A DNA stretch of 64,000 bases from Aquamicrobium sp. (GCA_019739225.1 JAHHDT010000005.1:1-64000), one strand, 5' to 3'. Counted from the first letter of the stretch, positions 53,625 through 63,064 are shown. The notes: generated from the letters alone by a model not told the origin. Translations and numbers: made by a program.

Positions 53625-55214
53625 ATGGCCGAAACGATCGAAAAGGCGGTGTCGCGCCGCCGCACCTTCGCAATCATTGCGCACCCCGACGCGGGCAAGA
53701 CGACGCTGACCGAAAAGCTGCTGCTGTTCGGCGGAGCGATCCAGCTTGCCGGCGAGGTGAAGGCCAAGAAGGACAAGATCCAGACGCGCTCCGACTGGAT
53801 GAAGATCGAGCGCGAACGCGGCATCTCCGTCGTCACCTCGGTGATGACGTTCGAATATGGCGACAACGTCTACAATCTGCTCGACACGCCGGGCCACGAG
53901 GACTTTGCCGACGACACCTATCGCACGCTGTCGGCGGTCGATTCGGCCGTCATGGTCATCGACGCGGCCAAGGGCATCGAGCCGCGCACGCTGAAGCTGT
54001 TCGAGGTCTGCCGGCTGCGCGACATTCCGATCGTTACCTTCGTCAACAAGATGGACCGCGAGGCGCGCGACACTTTCGAGATCCTCGATGAAATCGAGCA
54101 GAAGCTGGCGCTCGACACCGCGCCGATCACCTGGCCGATTGGTCAGGGCAAAACTTTCTCCGGCACCTACCACCTTGCAGACAATGCCGTCCGGCGCGGC
54201 GACGACGAGGTCGAGCGCACCAAGGTCAACGGTCCCGACTCCAATCGCGTCGCCGGGCTGCTGCCTGAAAACGAGCGGCCGGCCTTCATCGAGGAGCTGG
54301 AGCTGGCGCGGGAGGCCTGCAGGCCGTTCGATCTTGCCGCGTTCCGCGAAGGACACCTGACACCGGTCTTCTTTGGCTCGGCGCTGCGCAATTACGGTGT
54401 GCGTGACCTGATCGAGGCGCTGGGCGCATGGGCACCCGCACCGCGAGCCCAGGAGGCGGATTCACGCCGCGTCGAGGCGACCGAGGGCAAGATGACCTCC
54501 TTCGTCTTCAAGATCCAGGCCAACATGGACCCGAACCACCGCGACCGTATCGCCTTCGTTCGTGTGTGCTCAGGCACGCTGCAGCGTGGCATGAAGGCGA
54601 AGCTGGTGCGCACCGGCAAGGCGATGAGCCTGTCCGCGCCGCAGTTCTTCTTTGCCCGGTCGCGCATCACCGCCGACGAGGCCTATGCCGGCGACGTTGT
54701 GGGCATCCCCAATCACGGCACGCTGCGCATCGGTGACACGCTGACCGAGGGCGAGGAAATCCTGTTCCGCGGCGTTCCGAACTTCGCGCCGGAAATCCTG
54801 CGCCGCGTGCGGCTCGGCGACCCGATGAAGGCAAAGAAGCTGAAGGAAGCCCTGCAGCAGATGGCCGAGGAAGGGGTCGTCCAGCTCTTTTCACCCGACG
54901 ATGGCTCGCCTGCCATGGTCGGCGTGGTCGGCGCACTGCAGCTCGACGTGCTCAAGGAGCGCCTGAACGTCGAATACGGTCTGCCGGTCGACTTCGAGAT
55001 GGCGCGCTTCACCGTCTGCCGCTGGATCTCGGCCGACAGCCGTGCGGAGCTCGAGCGTTTCGTCGAAGCGCATCGCGGCGACATCGCCCGCGATCTCGAC
55101 GGCGATCCCGTCTTCCTGGCCCCGCACGAATTCGGCCTCAACTATGAGGCCGAACGGTGGAAACAAATCCGCTTCGCCGCGATCAAGGACTATCAGGTCC
55201 GCGACGCGGCGTAA
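53625..55214 (+). CDS. prfC: Peptide chain release factor 3
   Basis: 529 aa translational GTPase. G1 [18 protein letters not shown]2 region RGISVVTSVMTFEY, G3 LLDTPGHEDFADD, G4 VTFVNKMDRE, then domain II (MTSFVFKIQANMDPNHRDRI) and domain III (MVGVVGALQLDVLKERLNVE). RF3 removes RF1/RF2 from the ribosome. The gene is intact. Confidence 0.96.
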   Translation: MAETIEKAVSRRRTFAIIAHPDAGKTTLTEKLLLFGGAIQLAGEVKAKKDKIQTRSDWMKIERERGISVVTSVMTFEYGDNVYNLLDTPGHEDFADDTYRTLSAVDSAVMVIDAAKGIEPRTLKLFEVCRLRDIPIVTFVNKMDREARDTFEILDEIEQKLALDTAPITWPIGQGKTFSGTYHLADNAVRRGDDEVERTKVNGPDSNRVAGLLPENERPAFIEELELAREACRPFDLAAFREGHLTPVFFGSALRNYGVRDLIEALGAWAPAPRAQEADSRRVEATEGKMTSFVFKIQANMDPNHRDRIAFVRVCSGTLQRGMKAKLVRTGKAMSLSAPQFFFARSRITADEAYAGDVVGIPNHGTLRIGDTLTEGEEILFRGVPNFAPEILRRVRLGDPMKAKKLKEALQQMAEEGVVQLFSPDDGSPAMVGVVGALQLDVLKERLNVEYGLPVDFEMARFTVCRWISADSRAELERFVEAHRGDIARDLDGDPVFLAPHEFGLNYEAERWKQIRFAAIKDYQVRDAA

Positions 55215-55253
55215 TCGCAAGGCAGCATTGAGTATCGCCGTGCGGCGCGACGG

Positions 55254-55661
55254 TTATTCCGCCGGCTGACGCAGATCATTTCGCGCGGCCGCATTGTCGC
55301 CTGAAAAAATGATCCAGCCGAACAGCAGCACACCCGCAAAAACGATCAGCGATCCCATCGCAACGATGGGCTCCGCGCCGGTATTGCCAGAAAGCAGGGC
55401 GTAGAGCGCCGGGATCATGATCACGATGCCCATCACGTAGACGCCATATTGCAGCAAGGGCAGCCTGCCGGCGGCCTTGAGCGGATTGACCGCGTAATAG
55501 GTGCCGAACAGCGCCGAAGTCACCCAGCCGAGCAGGTTGAGATGGGCGTGCGCGCCCATGACCCCGTGATTACCCGAAATCGACATGTGAAGGCCGATGC
55601 CGATACCTATGATGAGGAAGAGGATGGCCGTGCGAAAATAGAGCGTAGCAAGAAATGGCAT
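55254..55661 (-). CDS. Small four-helix membrane protein with heme-copper-oxidase-like HxHL motif
   Basis: 135 aa. Four hydrophobic helices: FRTAILFLIIGIGIGLHMSI, AHAHLNLLGWVTSALFGTYY, YGVYVMGIVIMIPALYALLS, VAMGSLIVFAGVLLFGWIIF. The GAHAHLNLLGWVT region resembles the second helix of heme-copper oxidase/NorB subunit I, which binds low-spin heme. GGGGGAA precedes ATG 55661. Function is not known; a heme-binding or cytochrome-related role is only a suggestion. Confidence 0.65.
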   Translation of the reverse strand: MPFLATLYFRTAILFLIIGIGIGLHMSISGNHGVMGAHAHLNLLGWVTSALFGTYYAVNPLKAAGRLPLLQYGVYVMGIVIMIPALYALLSGNTGAEPIVAMGSLIVFAGVLLFGWIIFSGDNAAARNDLRQPAE

Positions 55662-56016
55662 GATGTTCCCCCAATGGCAGCAGGGGCGATCCTTTGCATC
55701 TCTTATGGTCGAGGCCATGTGATCGCAACGCAACGGCGTTCGGCCTGTGCTGCCACTCCAGCCGACGCGATAAATCTACGCCTGTCCGGCTTCGGCGACA
55801 ATCGGGGGCCACGTGTGAGTAGTCGACTATTTTGCTGGATTGATTGTCCAGATGCGGTATGCCCTTCAGCTCGGGTCGATGCTGAGCAAACCATTCCTGA
55901 GCGGACGGCATAATCGCTCGTTCCGTTCTACAAATCGTCGCAATTTGCCGCGTCAACTCTCGTCTTGCGCCGCCATTGCATTATGATCAGCACAACAGCC
56001 ATTGAGGAGAAACGCC
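55662..56016. other. Intergenic region without recognisable gene
   Basis: 355 bp between divergent starts of the small membrane protein and the peroxiredoxin. Open frames here do not show family features. It holds a palindrome TAGTCGACTA (55820-55829) and a CTGGA-7-TCCAG dyad (55835-55851), which could be regulatory. I see no RNA gene. Presumed promoters of both genes. Confidence 0.4.
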
Positions 56017-56676
56017 ATGGGCCTTCGCATCAACGACACCGCACCGGATTTCACGGCCGACACCACGCAGGGGCAGATCAGCTTTCATGACTGGATCGGC
56101 GACGGCTGGGCCGTGTTGTTCTCGCATCCGAAGAACTTCACGCCCGTCTGCACCACGGAACTCGGCACGATGGCCGGTCTTGAGGGCGAGTTCCGCAAGC
56201 GCGGCGTCAAGATCATCGGTATCTCGGTCGATCCTGTCGAAAGCCACGCCAAGTGGAAAGACGACATCCGGACGGCTACGGGTTTCGCCGTCGACTACCC
56301 GCTTATCGGCGACAAGGACCTGAAGGTTGCCAAGCTATACGACATGCTGCCGAGCGATGCCGGTGACAGCGCGGAGGGCCGCACGCCGGCCGACAACGCC
56401 ACGGTGCGCTCTGTCTACGTGATCGGCCCCGACAAGAAGATCAAGCTGGTGCTCACTTACCCGATGACCACCGGGCGCAACTTCGACGAGATCCTGCGCG
56501 CGATCGATTCGATCCAGCTTACGGCCAAGCATCAGGTGGCGACGCCGGCCAACTGGAAGCAGGGCGAGGACGTTATCATCACCGCGGCGGTTTCCAACGA
56601 GGACGCCACCAAGCGGTTCGGCTCCTACGAGACGATCCTGCCCTATCTACGCAAGACCAAGCAGCCCTCGGCCTGA
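56017..56676 (+). CDS. 1-Cys peroxiredoxin (Prx6 type)
   Basis: 219 aa. LFSHPKNFTPVCTTELGTMA holds the peroxidatic Cys45 in the P-x-x-x-T-x-x-C frame; there is no other Cys, so it is 1-Cys. The C-terminal arm (TPANWKQGEDVIITAAVSNE) is typical of Prx6. Reduces H2O2 and organic peroxides. GAGGAGAAACGCC precedes ATG 56017. Followed by a strong hairpin terminator. Confidence 0.93.
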   Translation: MGLRINDTAPDFTADTTQGQISFHDWIGDGWAVLFSHPKNFTPVCTTELGTMAGLEGEFRKRGVKIIGISVDPVESHAKWKDDIRTATGFAVDYPLIGDKDLKVAKLYDMLPSDAGDSAEGRTPADNATVRSVYVIGPDKKIKLVLTYPMTTGRNFDEILRAIDSIQLTAKHQVATPANWKQGEDVIITAAVSNEDATKRFGSYETILPYLRKTKQPSA

Positions 56677-56701
56677 TCTGCGCAAGCACCAGGTTATGAA
56701 T

Positions 56702-56732
56702 ACGACGGCGATGGATGCCATCGCCGTCGTTT
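56702..56732 (+). terminator. Rho-independent-type terminator of peroxiredoxin gene
   Basis: Perfect 13-bp arms ACGACGGCGATGG and CCATCGCCGTCGT with a 3-nt loop followed by TT, 25 bp after the stop. Confidence 0.75.
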
Positions 56733-56816
56733 CTGTGACGGGATTGCGATGGCGGACAGGCTCGGGCATGATCCGAAACCGTCAGACATTGCCGGATCGA
56801 TCACTCGGGGGACCTA

Positions 56817-57694
56817 TTGCAAGCCGCAACTCGTGCCGTAGCAGGCATCACGCGCCGCGCCGCCATCATCATGGCGGCATTCGTGTTTCTGGCGGGCTGC
56901 ACGACGCAGACGGTCATGCAGTCGGCGGTCGCACCGCTGCCGTCGGAGAAATACGCAGCCATCGTCGTTGACGCCAATAGCGGGCGGGTCCTCTACGAAG
57001 ACAACGCCCGCGAGCCGCGCTACCCGGCGTCGCTCACCAAGATGATGACGCTCTACATGCTGTTCGAGGCGATGGACAGCGGGCAGCTCAACGTGATGAC
57101 GAGCATACCCGTTTCTGCCTACGCAGCCGGGCGGCCGCCGTCCAAGCTCGGTTTGAAGAAGGGCGGGAGCATCGACGTTCGCTCGGCGATCCTTGCGCTT
57201 TGCGTGAGGTCGGCCAATGACGTCGCTTCGGCCGTTGGGGAGTATCTCGGCGGCACGGAGGAACGCTTCGCCGCGATGATGACGGCCAAGGCGCGTTCCC
57301 TCGGGATGCGCTCCACCACGTTCCGCAACGCCTCCGGCCTGCCGGACGCCGAGCAGCAGCACGACCGCGTCACGACATGGCGATCCTGGCCATGTCGCTG
57401 CGCAAGCGCTTTCCCCATTACTATCACTATTTCAGCAACCGCGAGTTTGCCTATGCCGGCAAGGTCATTCGCGGCCACAACGACCTGCTGGGGCGGGTTG
57501 CGGGCGTTGACGGGCTCAAGACCGGCTATATCCGCGCGTCCGGCTTCAACCTCGCAACGTCGGTCGGGCGCGGCGGGCGGCGCATCGTCGCCATTGTCAT
57601 GGGCGGCAAAAGCGCGGCCGTCCGCAACGAACATATGGAACAGTTGATCGAGGTCTATATGCCGCGCGCGTCGCAGGCGAGCGCCTCGCGCTGA
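56817..57694 (+). pseudogene. D-alanyl-D-alanine carboxypeptidase lipoprotein, apparent frameshift(s)
   Basis: TTG start 56817 is backed by GGGGGA just upstream. Lipobox LAGC at residues 25-28. Serine DD-peptidase motifs: YPASLTKMM (Ser72, Lys75), VRSANDVASAV (SxN), and DGLKTGYIRASG (KTG). Between 57353 and 57373 the frame breaks: DAEQQ is followed by a different frame that resumes as HDMAILAMSLRKRFPHYYHY, and two extra bases (or one lost) account for it. Restored length is about 291 aa with all catalytic motifs. Trims peptidoglycan stem peptides at the periplasmic side of a membrane. Confidence 0.82.
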
Positions 57695-57703
57695 GGAGAC
57701 ATG

Positions 57704-58390
57704 ATGAACCGGTCTGAAGTGAATGCCATCCTTGCCGATGCGGATGCCTTCATCCGGTCCCACGGTTATGTGCTGCCGCCATTCGCCTACTGGTCGCCTG
57801 AGGACATGAAGGCGCGGCGCGCCGGGATCGGCGGCATTGTCGATGCGCGCCTCGGCTGGGACATCACTGACTACGGCACGGGCGATTTTGCCTCGACCGG
57901 CCTGTTCCTGTTTACCGTGCGCAATGGCAACGCAGCCGATCTGGCCCACGGCCGTGGCATGCTCTATGCCGAAAAGATCATGATCTCGCGCAAGGACCAG
58001 CTCGCGCCGATGCATCGCCACGACGTCAAGGCCGAGGACATCATCAACCGCGGCGGCGGCACGCTGGCGCTCAAGCTCTATATGTCTGCGCCCGACGGGT
58101 CGATCGATGAAGCGGCCGATGTCAAGGTGTCCACCGACGGCGTGGTGCGCACGCTGGAACCGGGCGGCATCCTTAAACTCCATCCCGGCGAGAGCGTGAC
58201 GTTGCTGCCCGGCGTCTGGCACGCATTCTGGGCCGAGGACGAGGACGTGCTGATCGGCGAGGTCTCCACCGTCAACGACGACGAGACCGACAACGTATTC
58301 GCTGAGCCGATCAAGCGTTTCTCGAAGATCGATGAAGACGTCGAGCCGACCCACTTGCTCGTCTCGGACTATCGGAGCTGGCTCGGCTGA
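57704..58390 (+). CDS. D-lyxose/D-mannose isomerase family protein (cupin)
   Basis: 228 aa. Cupin sugar isomerase: LAPMHRHDVKAEDIINRGGG (His metal ligands and Lys/Glu), GGTLALKLYMS, LLPGVWHAFWAEDED. This matches the D-lyxose ketol-isomerase family (such as the E. coli YdaE-type protein), which interconverts lyxose/xylulose and mannose/fructose. A GAGGAG five bases upstream of the second ATG makes 57704 the better start than 57701. The next gene is a sugar-type kinase. Confidence 0.85.
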   Translation: MNRSEVNAILADADAFIRSHGYVLPPFAYWSPEDMKARRAGIGGIVDARLGWDITDYGTGDFASTGLFLFTVRNGNAADLAHGRGMLYAEKIMISRKDQLAPMHRHDVKAEDIINRGGGTLALKLYMSAPDGSIDEAADVKVSTDGVVRTLEPGGILKLHPGESVTLLPGVWHAFWAEDEDVLIGEVSTVNDDETDNVFAEPIKRFSKIDEDVEPTHLLVSDYRSWLG

Positions 58391-58414
58391 CAATCGGGCC
58401 ATACGGAGGAGGCC

Positions 58415-59032
58415 ATGTCGGAGATTGCGCATCTGGCGGCGACGCTGTTTCGCAAGGCGGCCGGCCGCAAGCGGATTGTGGTGGCGATCGCCGGGCCGCC
58501 GGGTTCGGGAAAGTCGACCTTCGCGGAAGCGTTGATGCCGTTGCTGCCCGAAGGAACGGCCGTGACCGTGCCGATGGACGGCTTCCATTATGACAACGCG
58601 GTGCTGGATGCTCGCGGCTTGCGGGCCCGCAAGGGGGCGCCTGAAACCTTCGACTTCGATGGCCTGCGCCACTTGCTGGAACGCCTGCGCGGTGCCGATG
58701 CGGATGTGACCGTTCCACTGTTCGATCGCAAGGCCGATCTTGCCCGAGCCGGCGCGGCGGTTGTGCCGGCGGAGGCTCGGTTCGTTCTGGTCGAGGGCAA
58801 CTACCTGCTGCTCGACGAAAGCCCGTGGTATGGACTCGGGCCGCTTTTCGACTACTCAGTCTGGCTGGACGTGCCGATGCGGGAACTTGAACGTCGGTTA
58901 GTGCAGCGCTGGCTCGACAACGGGCATTCCCCGGAGGAGGCGCGCAACCGTGTGTTCTCCAACGACCTGCCCAATGCCGAGCGCGTGCTCGCCTCCCGCC
59001 GTCCACCCGACGAGACCATCAGGAACGGCTGA
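58415..59032 (+). CDS. P-loop sugar/nucleoside kinase family protein (FrcK-like)
   Basis: 205 aa. IVVAIAGPPGSGKSTFAEAL (Walker A), VPMDGFHYDNAVLDARGLRA (DGFHxDN substrate motif), VPLFDRKADLARAGAAVVP and VEGNYLLLDESPWYGL. These motifs occur in the uridine-kinase/pantothenate-kinase-like group, including the fructose-uptake-linked kinase of rhizobia. Follows the lyxose isomerase by 24 bp, so it likely phosphorylates the ketose formed. Confidence 0.85.
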   Translation: MSEIAHLAATLFRKAAGRKRIVVAIAGPPGSGKSTFAEALMPLLPEGTAVTVPMDGFHYDNAVLDARGLRARKGAPETFDFDGLRHLLERLRGADADVTVPLFDRKADLARAGAAVVPAEARFVLVEGNYLLLDESPWYGLGPLFDYSVWLDVPMRELERRLVQRWLDNGHSPEEARNRVFSNDLPNAERVLASRRPPDETIRNG

Positions 59033-59035
59033 TAG

Positions 59036-59806
59036 TCAGGCGTTGTAGTTCGAGCCCTCCTCGTCGAGGATGAGCCTGAGCTCCTGCAGATGGCGGCCGG
59101 CACTGTCGACGGGATAGCGGTCCACCTGGCTGGCCACCGTTTCGGCGACCGTGTCGGAAAGGATACGCAGCGGCCTGCCTGTCCAAAGGGCCTTGATATA
59201 GGTCTCGCAGGCGCGCTCGAAATAATAGAGACGGTCGAACGTATCGCCCACCGTGTCGCCGATGACGAGCACGCCGTGATTGCCCATCACCATCACCTTC
59301 GCTTTGGGATCGGCGAAGAGCCTGGAGCAGCGCTCACCCTCCTCCTCGAAAGCGAGGCCGCCATAATGCTCGTCGACCACCACGCGGTCGAAGAACATCG
59401 CGGAATTCTGGTCGATGGGCGGCAGCCGCGAGTCGGTAAGCGAGGCAAGCACCGTGGCGTGCACGGAGTGGACGTGCATCACGCAGCGCGCATGCGGGCA
59501 GTTGCGGTGGATCGCGCCGTGCAGGCCCCATGCGGTCGGGTCGGGCGCGTCCGGCCGGTTCATCGTTTCGGGGTCGCCGGCATCGATCAGCAGCAGATCG
59601 CTCGCCCGGATGCGCGAGAAATGCATCTGGTTCGGATTGATGAGAAGCTGCGTGCCATTGTCGTTGACCGCCAGCGAGAAATGATTGGCCACCGCCTCGT
59701 GCATATTCAATCGGGCGGTCCAGCGAAAGGCGGCCGCGAGATCGGCGCGCTCTTCCTGAAACGGAAGGTTCGACCGGTTGCGTTCGGAAAGCTGGGTAAC
59801 GCTCAT
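59036..59806 (-). CDS. Class II aldolase/adducin family protein
   Basis: 256 aa. Zinc site CVMHVHSVHATVLASL (His-x-His) plus MGNHGVLVIGDTVGDTFDRL with the third His. AVANHFSLAVNDNGTQLLIN is the phosphate-binding-type loop. The family includes fuculose/rhamnulose-phosphate aldolases and ketose decarboxylating relatives; substrate is not set. Convergent with the kinase gene (gap of 3 bp) and 39 bp after ureG on the same strand as the urease genes. Confidence 0.88.
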   Translation of the reverse strand: MSVTQLSERNRSNLPFQEERADLAAAFRWTARLNMHEAVANHFSLAVNDNGTQLLINPNQMHFSRIRASDLLLIDAGDPETMNRPDAPDPTAWGLHGAIHRNCPHARCVMHVHSVHATVLASLTDSRLPPIDQNSAMFFDRVVVDEHYGGLAFEEEGERCSRLFADPKAKVMVMGNHGVLVIGDTVGDTFDRLYYFERACETYIKALWTGRPLRILSDTVAETVASQVDRYPVDSAGRHLQELRLILDEEGSNYNA

Positions 59807-59845
59807 CTTGGGATGCTCCGCTGGTTCGGCGCAAGCATGGCCCGA

Positions 59846-60487
59846 TCAGGCCTCTGCCGCAACCTTGCGGGCCGGTTCCAGGCCACCCTGCCCAAGAATA
59901 AAGCCTACGACGGCGTCGAGCCCGCGCCCGCGCGACAGGTCTGTGAAACCGAAAGGTTTGCCCTTGCGCATCCGCCCTGCATCGTCCGTCATCACGTCGA
60001 GATTGACGTTCACATAGGGCGCGAGGTCGGACTTGTTGATGACGAGGAAGTCGGAGCGGGTAATCCCCGGCCCGCCTTTGCGCGGGATTTCCTCGCCCTG
60101 GCAGACCGAGATGACATAGAGCGTGATGTCGGCGAGGTCTGGCGAGAAGGTCGCCGCGAGATTGTCGCCGCCCGACTCGATGAAGACGATGTCGAGGTCC
60201 GGAAATTTTCCGCGCATCTCCGCGATCGCCTGCAGATTGATCGAGGCGTCCTCGCGGATGGCGGTGTGCGGGCAGCCGCCAGTCTCCACCCCCATGATGC
60301 GCTCCTCCGGCAGCGCCTGCAGCCGCGCCAGCATCAGCGCGTCTTCCTTGGTGTAGATGTCGTTGGTGATGACCGCGATCGAAAAATCGTCGCGCAGCGC
60401 CTTGCAGAGCTTTTCGGTCAGCGTCGTCTTGCCGGAGCCGACCGGTCCGCCAATGCCGATGCGCAGGGGTCCGTTGGGTGAGCTCAT
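59846..60487 (-). CDS. ureG: Urease accessory GTPase UreG
   Basis: 213 aa SIMIBI GTPase: [20 protein letters not shown] (P-loop), [30 protein letters not shown] with the metal-binding Cys-Pro-His, [31 protein letters not shown]. Delivers nickel to urease with UreE/UreF/UreD. Start overlaps the DUF3995 gene stop by 4 bp (ATGA). Confidence 0.95.
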   Translation of the reverse strand: MSSPNGPLRIGIGGPVGSGKTTLTEKLCKALRDDFSIAVITNDIYTKEDALMLARLQALPEERIMGVETGGCPHTAIREDASINLQAIAEMRGKFPDLDIVFIESGGDNLAATFSPDLADITLYVISVCQGEEIPRKGGPGITRSDFLVINKSDLAPYVNVNLDVMTDDAGRMRKGKPFGFTDLSRGRGLDAVVGFILGQGGLEPARKVAAEA

Positions 60488-60924
60488 GTGGCTACTCCTT
60501 GAAAGAGCAGAAGGGTAAAGCCCGCGCCGATCAACAGGCAGAGCGGCGAGAAATAGAGCCGGTCGTTGCGGGCAAACGGCATTTCCGGCGTGATTCGGCG
60601 CCAGACGGGGGTGAAGCCCACCACGCCGCGTCCGAGAAAGACGAGAGCGGCGCCAAGCCCGCCCAGCCGGATGAGTGCGGCCGGCAGCGGCAATGTGACG
60701 ATGCCGGCCAGAGCCAGCGCGATCAGAGCCGCGACGGCAAGTGCGGCCGCCACGCCAAAAGCCGCAGGCGGCGACGGCATGCGATCGATGCCCTTGAACC
60801 CGGCGATCGCCCGCGCGCAGGATTTCTGGTCCGTTCCCGGCCAGACGCCGCCAAGGCCCCAATAGACATGCAGCGCTGCGAGAAGGGCCAGCACCAGCGC
60901 AACAAGGGTGGCGACCAGGGTCAT
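60484..60924 (-). CDS. DUF3995 membrane protein embedded in urease operon
   Basis: 146 aa with four hydrophobic segments: [40 protein letters not shown], a third near [20 protein letters not shown], and [40 protein letters not shown] is a recognisable DUF3995 start. It overlaps ureF upstream and ureG downstream by 4 bp each, so it is translated with the accessory proteins. A role in nickel or urea passage is possible but untested by sequence. Confidence 0.8.
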   Translation of the reverse strand: MTLVATLVALVLALLAALHVYWGLGGVWPGTDQKSCARAIAGFKGIDRMPSPPAAFGVAAALAVAALIALALAGIVTLPLPAALIRLGGLGAALVFLGRGVVGFTPVWRRITPEMPFARNDRLYFSPLCLLIGAGFTLLLFQGVAT

Positions 60925-61589
60925 GACCGGAACAGCCGCGAATATTGCGTTTCGTGGTTCATCGCCGCGATCTCGACGACGAGCGTCGCCGAACCCAGAT
61001 CGTCGAGCGACGAGAGTGAGGCACGCGCGGCGGTTTGCGCCACCGTCGTTTCGAGCCCGGCGAGGATTGCAACCGCGTCGCTCTGGCCGATGACCGATAG
61101 CCGGATCGCGGCCTGGATCATGTTCGATGCGAAGGCCTGGATATAGGCGGCAAGCGCGCTTTCCAGTCCCACGCCCTGCATCCCCGCCACCGCGCCGACC
61201 GCCACGCTGTAGGGGCAGTTGGCCGGCAGGCGATCGGCAATATCAGGCTGCCATGCTGCCGCTGAAGTGAGGAAGGCCGCGCCTTGAAGCGTCGATTCCA
61301 GATGCCGTTCTGCGGAGCCGGCCATCGCTTCGGCGAGCTCGGCCATGTCGGCCAATGAGGTTCCGGCAGCGGAAAGGCGAAAGCTCTCGGCCAGCAGCAC
61401 CGCGTCGTTCCAACCGGAACCCTCGGCCAGCAAGGTGGCGATCCACTCGGCCAGGTCGGATCCGCTTTCGACCAGCCCGTCATGCACCGTACGCTCCAGC
61501 CCGTGGCTGTAGCTGAACGATCCGACGGGAAATGCCGGCGACAGCCATGCCATCAGTCGCAGCAGCGACGCCGTCCCGCGTTCAGGCAT
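60921..61589 (-). CDS. ureF: Urease accessory protein UreF
   Basis: 222 aa helical protein: [20 protein letters not shown] and [20 protein letters not shown] at the N-terminus (family hallmark), [20 protein letters not shown], and the long C-terminal helix ending [12 protein letters not shown] (the UreG-binding tail). It acts as a checkpoint in nickel insertion. ATG 61589 overlaps the ureE stop by 8 bp. Confidence 0.94.
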   Translation of the reverse strand: MPERGTASLLRLMAWLSPAFPVGSFSYSHGLERTVHDGLVESGSDLAEWIATLLAEGSGWNDAVLLAESFRLSAAGTSLADMAELAEAMAGSAERHLESTLQGAAFLTSAAAWQPDIADRLPANCPYSVAVGAVAGMQGVGLESALAAYIQAFASNMIQAAIRLSVIGQSDAVAILAGLETTVAQTAARASLSSLDDLGSATLVVEIAAMNHETQYSRLFRS

Positions 61590-62142
61590 GGTTGTGCCCG
61601 TAATGCGGGTCGCCGGGAAGGCGCCCGAATTTGTCGGCTTCGCCATGATGATGGTGATCATGGCCGTGCGAATGGCCGGAATAGGCGCCGCGCACCGGGT
61701 TGAAGGGCGCGGTGATGTCCGTGACCGTCGCGCCGAGTCCTTCCAGCATCGCCTTGATGACATGGTCGCGCAGGATGAGGATGCGTCTGGTCTCGATCTG
61801 CGCGGCGAGGTGGCGGTTGCCGATGTGCCAGCACAATTCGGCAAGGTGCAGCGTGTCGCGCGGAACGATCTCGTAGACCTCCTCGTCGGCCGCGGCGATC
61901 CGCACCGTGCGGCCATCGTCAAGCACCAGCAGGTCGCCGTCTTCCAGCGCCGTGGGCTCCGGCAGGTCGACCAGCACCTTGTCGCCGCCGGCAAGCTCGA
62001 CCACGCGCCGGCGCAGATGGCGCTCGTCATGTACAAGCACAACGCTGTCGAACGGCGCCGTGCCGGTTGCCGCCTCGGCCGCGCGGACAAACGCAGCCGC
62101 ACGCGGCAGCTTGGTGAAATCCTGGTTGATCTGCAGCTTCAC
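61582..62142 (-). CDS. ureE: Urease nickel metallochaperone UreE with His-rich tail
   Basis: 186 aa. N-terminal peptide-binding domain; C-terminal metal domain [20 protein letters not shown] (Trp-His-x-Gly-Asn-Arg-His) and [16 protein letters not shown]. The tail has many His ([13 protein letters not shown], then HYGHNHA), for nickel storage. GTG 62142 overlaps the GST stop (GTGA). Confidence 0.94.
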   Translation of the reverse strand: MKLQINQDFTKLPRAAAFVRAAEAATGTAPFDSVVLVHDERHLRRRVVELAGGDKVLVDLPEPTALEDGDLLVLDDGRTVRIAAADEEVYEIVPRDTLHLAELCWHIGNRHLAAQIETRRILILRDHVIKAMLEGLGATVTDITAPFNPVRGAYSGHSHGHDHHHHGEADKFGRLPGDPHYGHNHA

Positions 62143-62738
62143 GCGGCCTCCTCGCGGGCTTTCGCGCGCGCCAGTGCGGGACGGGCAAGCACCCTGTCGA
62201 AATAGGCATTGACCCGGTCCGAGGCCACGTCGAAGCGCGCGCTGCGTGCCCACTGCCCGCAATGGCCGAGAATCACGTCCGCAGCGGTGAAGCGGTCGCC
62301 CATGGCGTATTCGTGCTCGCCGAGACGCAATTCCAGCGCTCGTATCTCGCGGGTGAATTCCGCTGTCGTCCAGGGGCCGACATCGACCCGCTCCTCCTCG
62401 GCCAGCAGCATGCGGTGCTTGAGCTTGTTCCACAGCGGCGCCTCGAGTTCCGACTGGGCGAAGAAAAGCCAGGCGTTGAGGTGGGCGCGCTCGGCCGGCG
62501 TCTGCGGCGCCATGCCTTTCTCGGGATGCTTTTCGGCGAGATAGGCGCAGATCGCCGCGGAATCCGTGACCACCACGTCGCCATCGATCAGCGCGGGCGC
62601 CTTGCCCGAGGGATTGTAGCGGCGCATCTCGTCAGTGTGCTGCTTGACCTTGAGAATGCTGTAGGGCTGGCCGAGTTCCTCCAGCATCCAGGTGACCCGG
62701 ATGAGGCGAGAACCCGGCGATCCGACGGCCTGATACAT
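62139..62738 (-). CDS. Glutathione S-transferase within urease operon
   Basis: 199 aa. N-terminal: [40 protein letters not shown] with the Asp-Ser glutathione contact, then helical domain with [33 protein letters not shown] precedes ATG 62738. Coupled to ureE by a GTGA overlap and preceded by the ABM-domain gene. Why a GST lies here is not known. Confidence 0.87.
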   Translation of the reverse strand: MYQAVGSPGSRLIRVTWMLEELGQPYSILKVKQHTDEMRRYNPSGKAPALIDGDVVVTDSAAICAYLAEKHPEKGMAPQTPAERAHLNAWLFFAQSELEAPLWNKLKHRMLLAEEERVDVGPWTTAEFTREIRALELRLGEHEYAMGDRFTAADVILGHCGQWARSARFDVASDRVNAYFDRVLARPALARAKAREEAA

Positions 62739-62767
62739 GCGTTGTCCTCCCTTGCGTTGCGAGCGCT

Positions 62768-63064
62768 TCAGAACTGCTCGATTCGCTCGGGATGCACAAT
62801 CTCGATCCGGCGTTCGACGAGGTGCGGCGCGCTGGCATCGCGCCAGGCGAGGAGATGCGGCTGCTTCGAATGGGCGGTGAGGTCCTCGCGCGTCTCCCAC
62901 TGCTCGATGAAGACCAGTTTCTCGGGGTCTGCGAGGCTTACGAACAACTCGTAGGAGATGCAGCCCTTCTCCTTGCGCGTTTCTGCCATGCAGGCTGCTG
63001 CGGGCTCGCGCAGAGCCTCCAGCGAACCGGGCTTGATGGTGAGCGTGGCGACGACGTAGATCAT
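62768..63064 (-). CDS. Antibiotic biosynthesis monooxygenase (ABM/YgiN-like) domain protein
   Basis: 98 aa single ABM ferredoxin-like domain: IYVVATLTIKPGSLEALREP, GCISYELFVSLADPEKLVFI and EQWETREDLTAHSKQPHLLA. Relatives are small quinol or quinone monooxygenases or heme-degrading enzymes. Lies 36 bp after ureC and 29 bp before the GST, same strand. Confidence 0.86.
   Translation of the reverse strand: MIYVVATLTIKPGSLEALREPAAACMAETRKEKGCISYELFVSLADPEKLVFIEQWETREDLTAHSKQPHLLAWRDASAPHLVERRIEIVHPERIEQF

Noticed and set aside
55570-55956. 128-codon minus-strand frame in the gap before the peroxiredoxin
   Set aside because: The second half is the shadow of the small membrane protein gene and the first part has no detectable family features or ribosome site; too weak to call a gene.
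15073-57694. Programmed frameshifting as an explanation of the broken genes
   Set aside because: The sites share no slippery heptamer or downstream structure, occur in unrelated families not known for recoding, and several genes would need two or three events.
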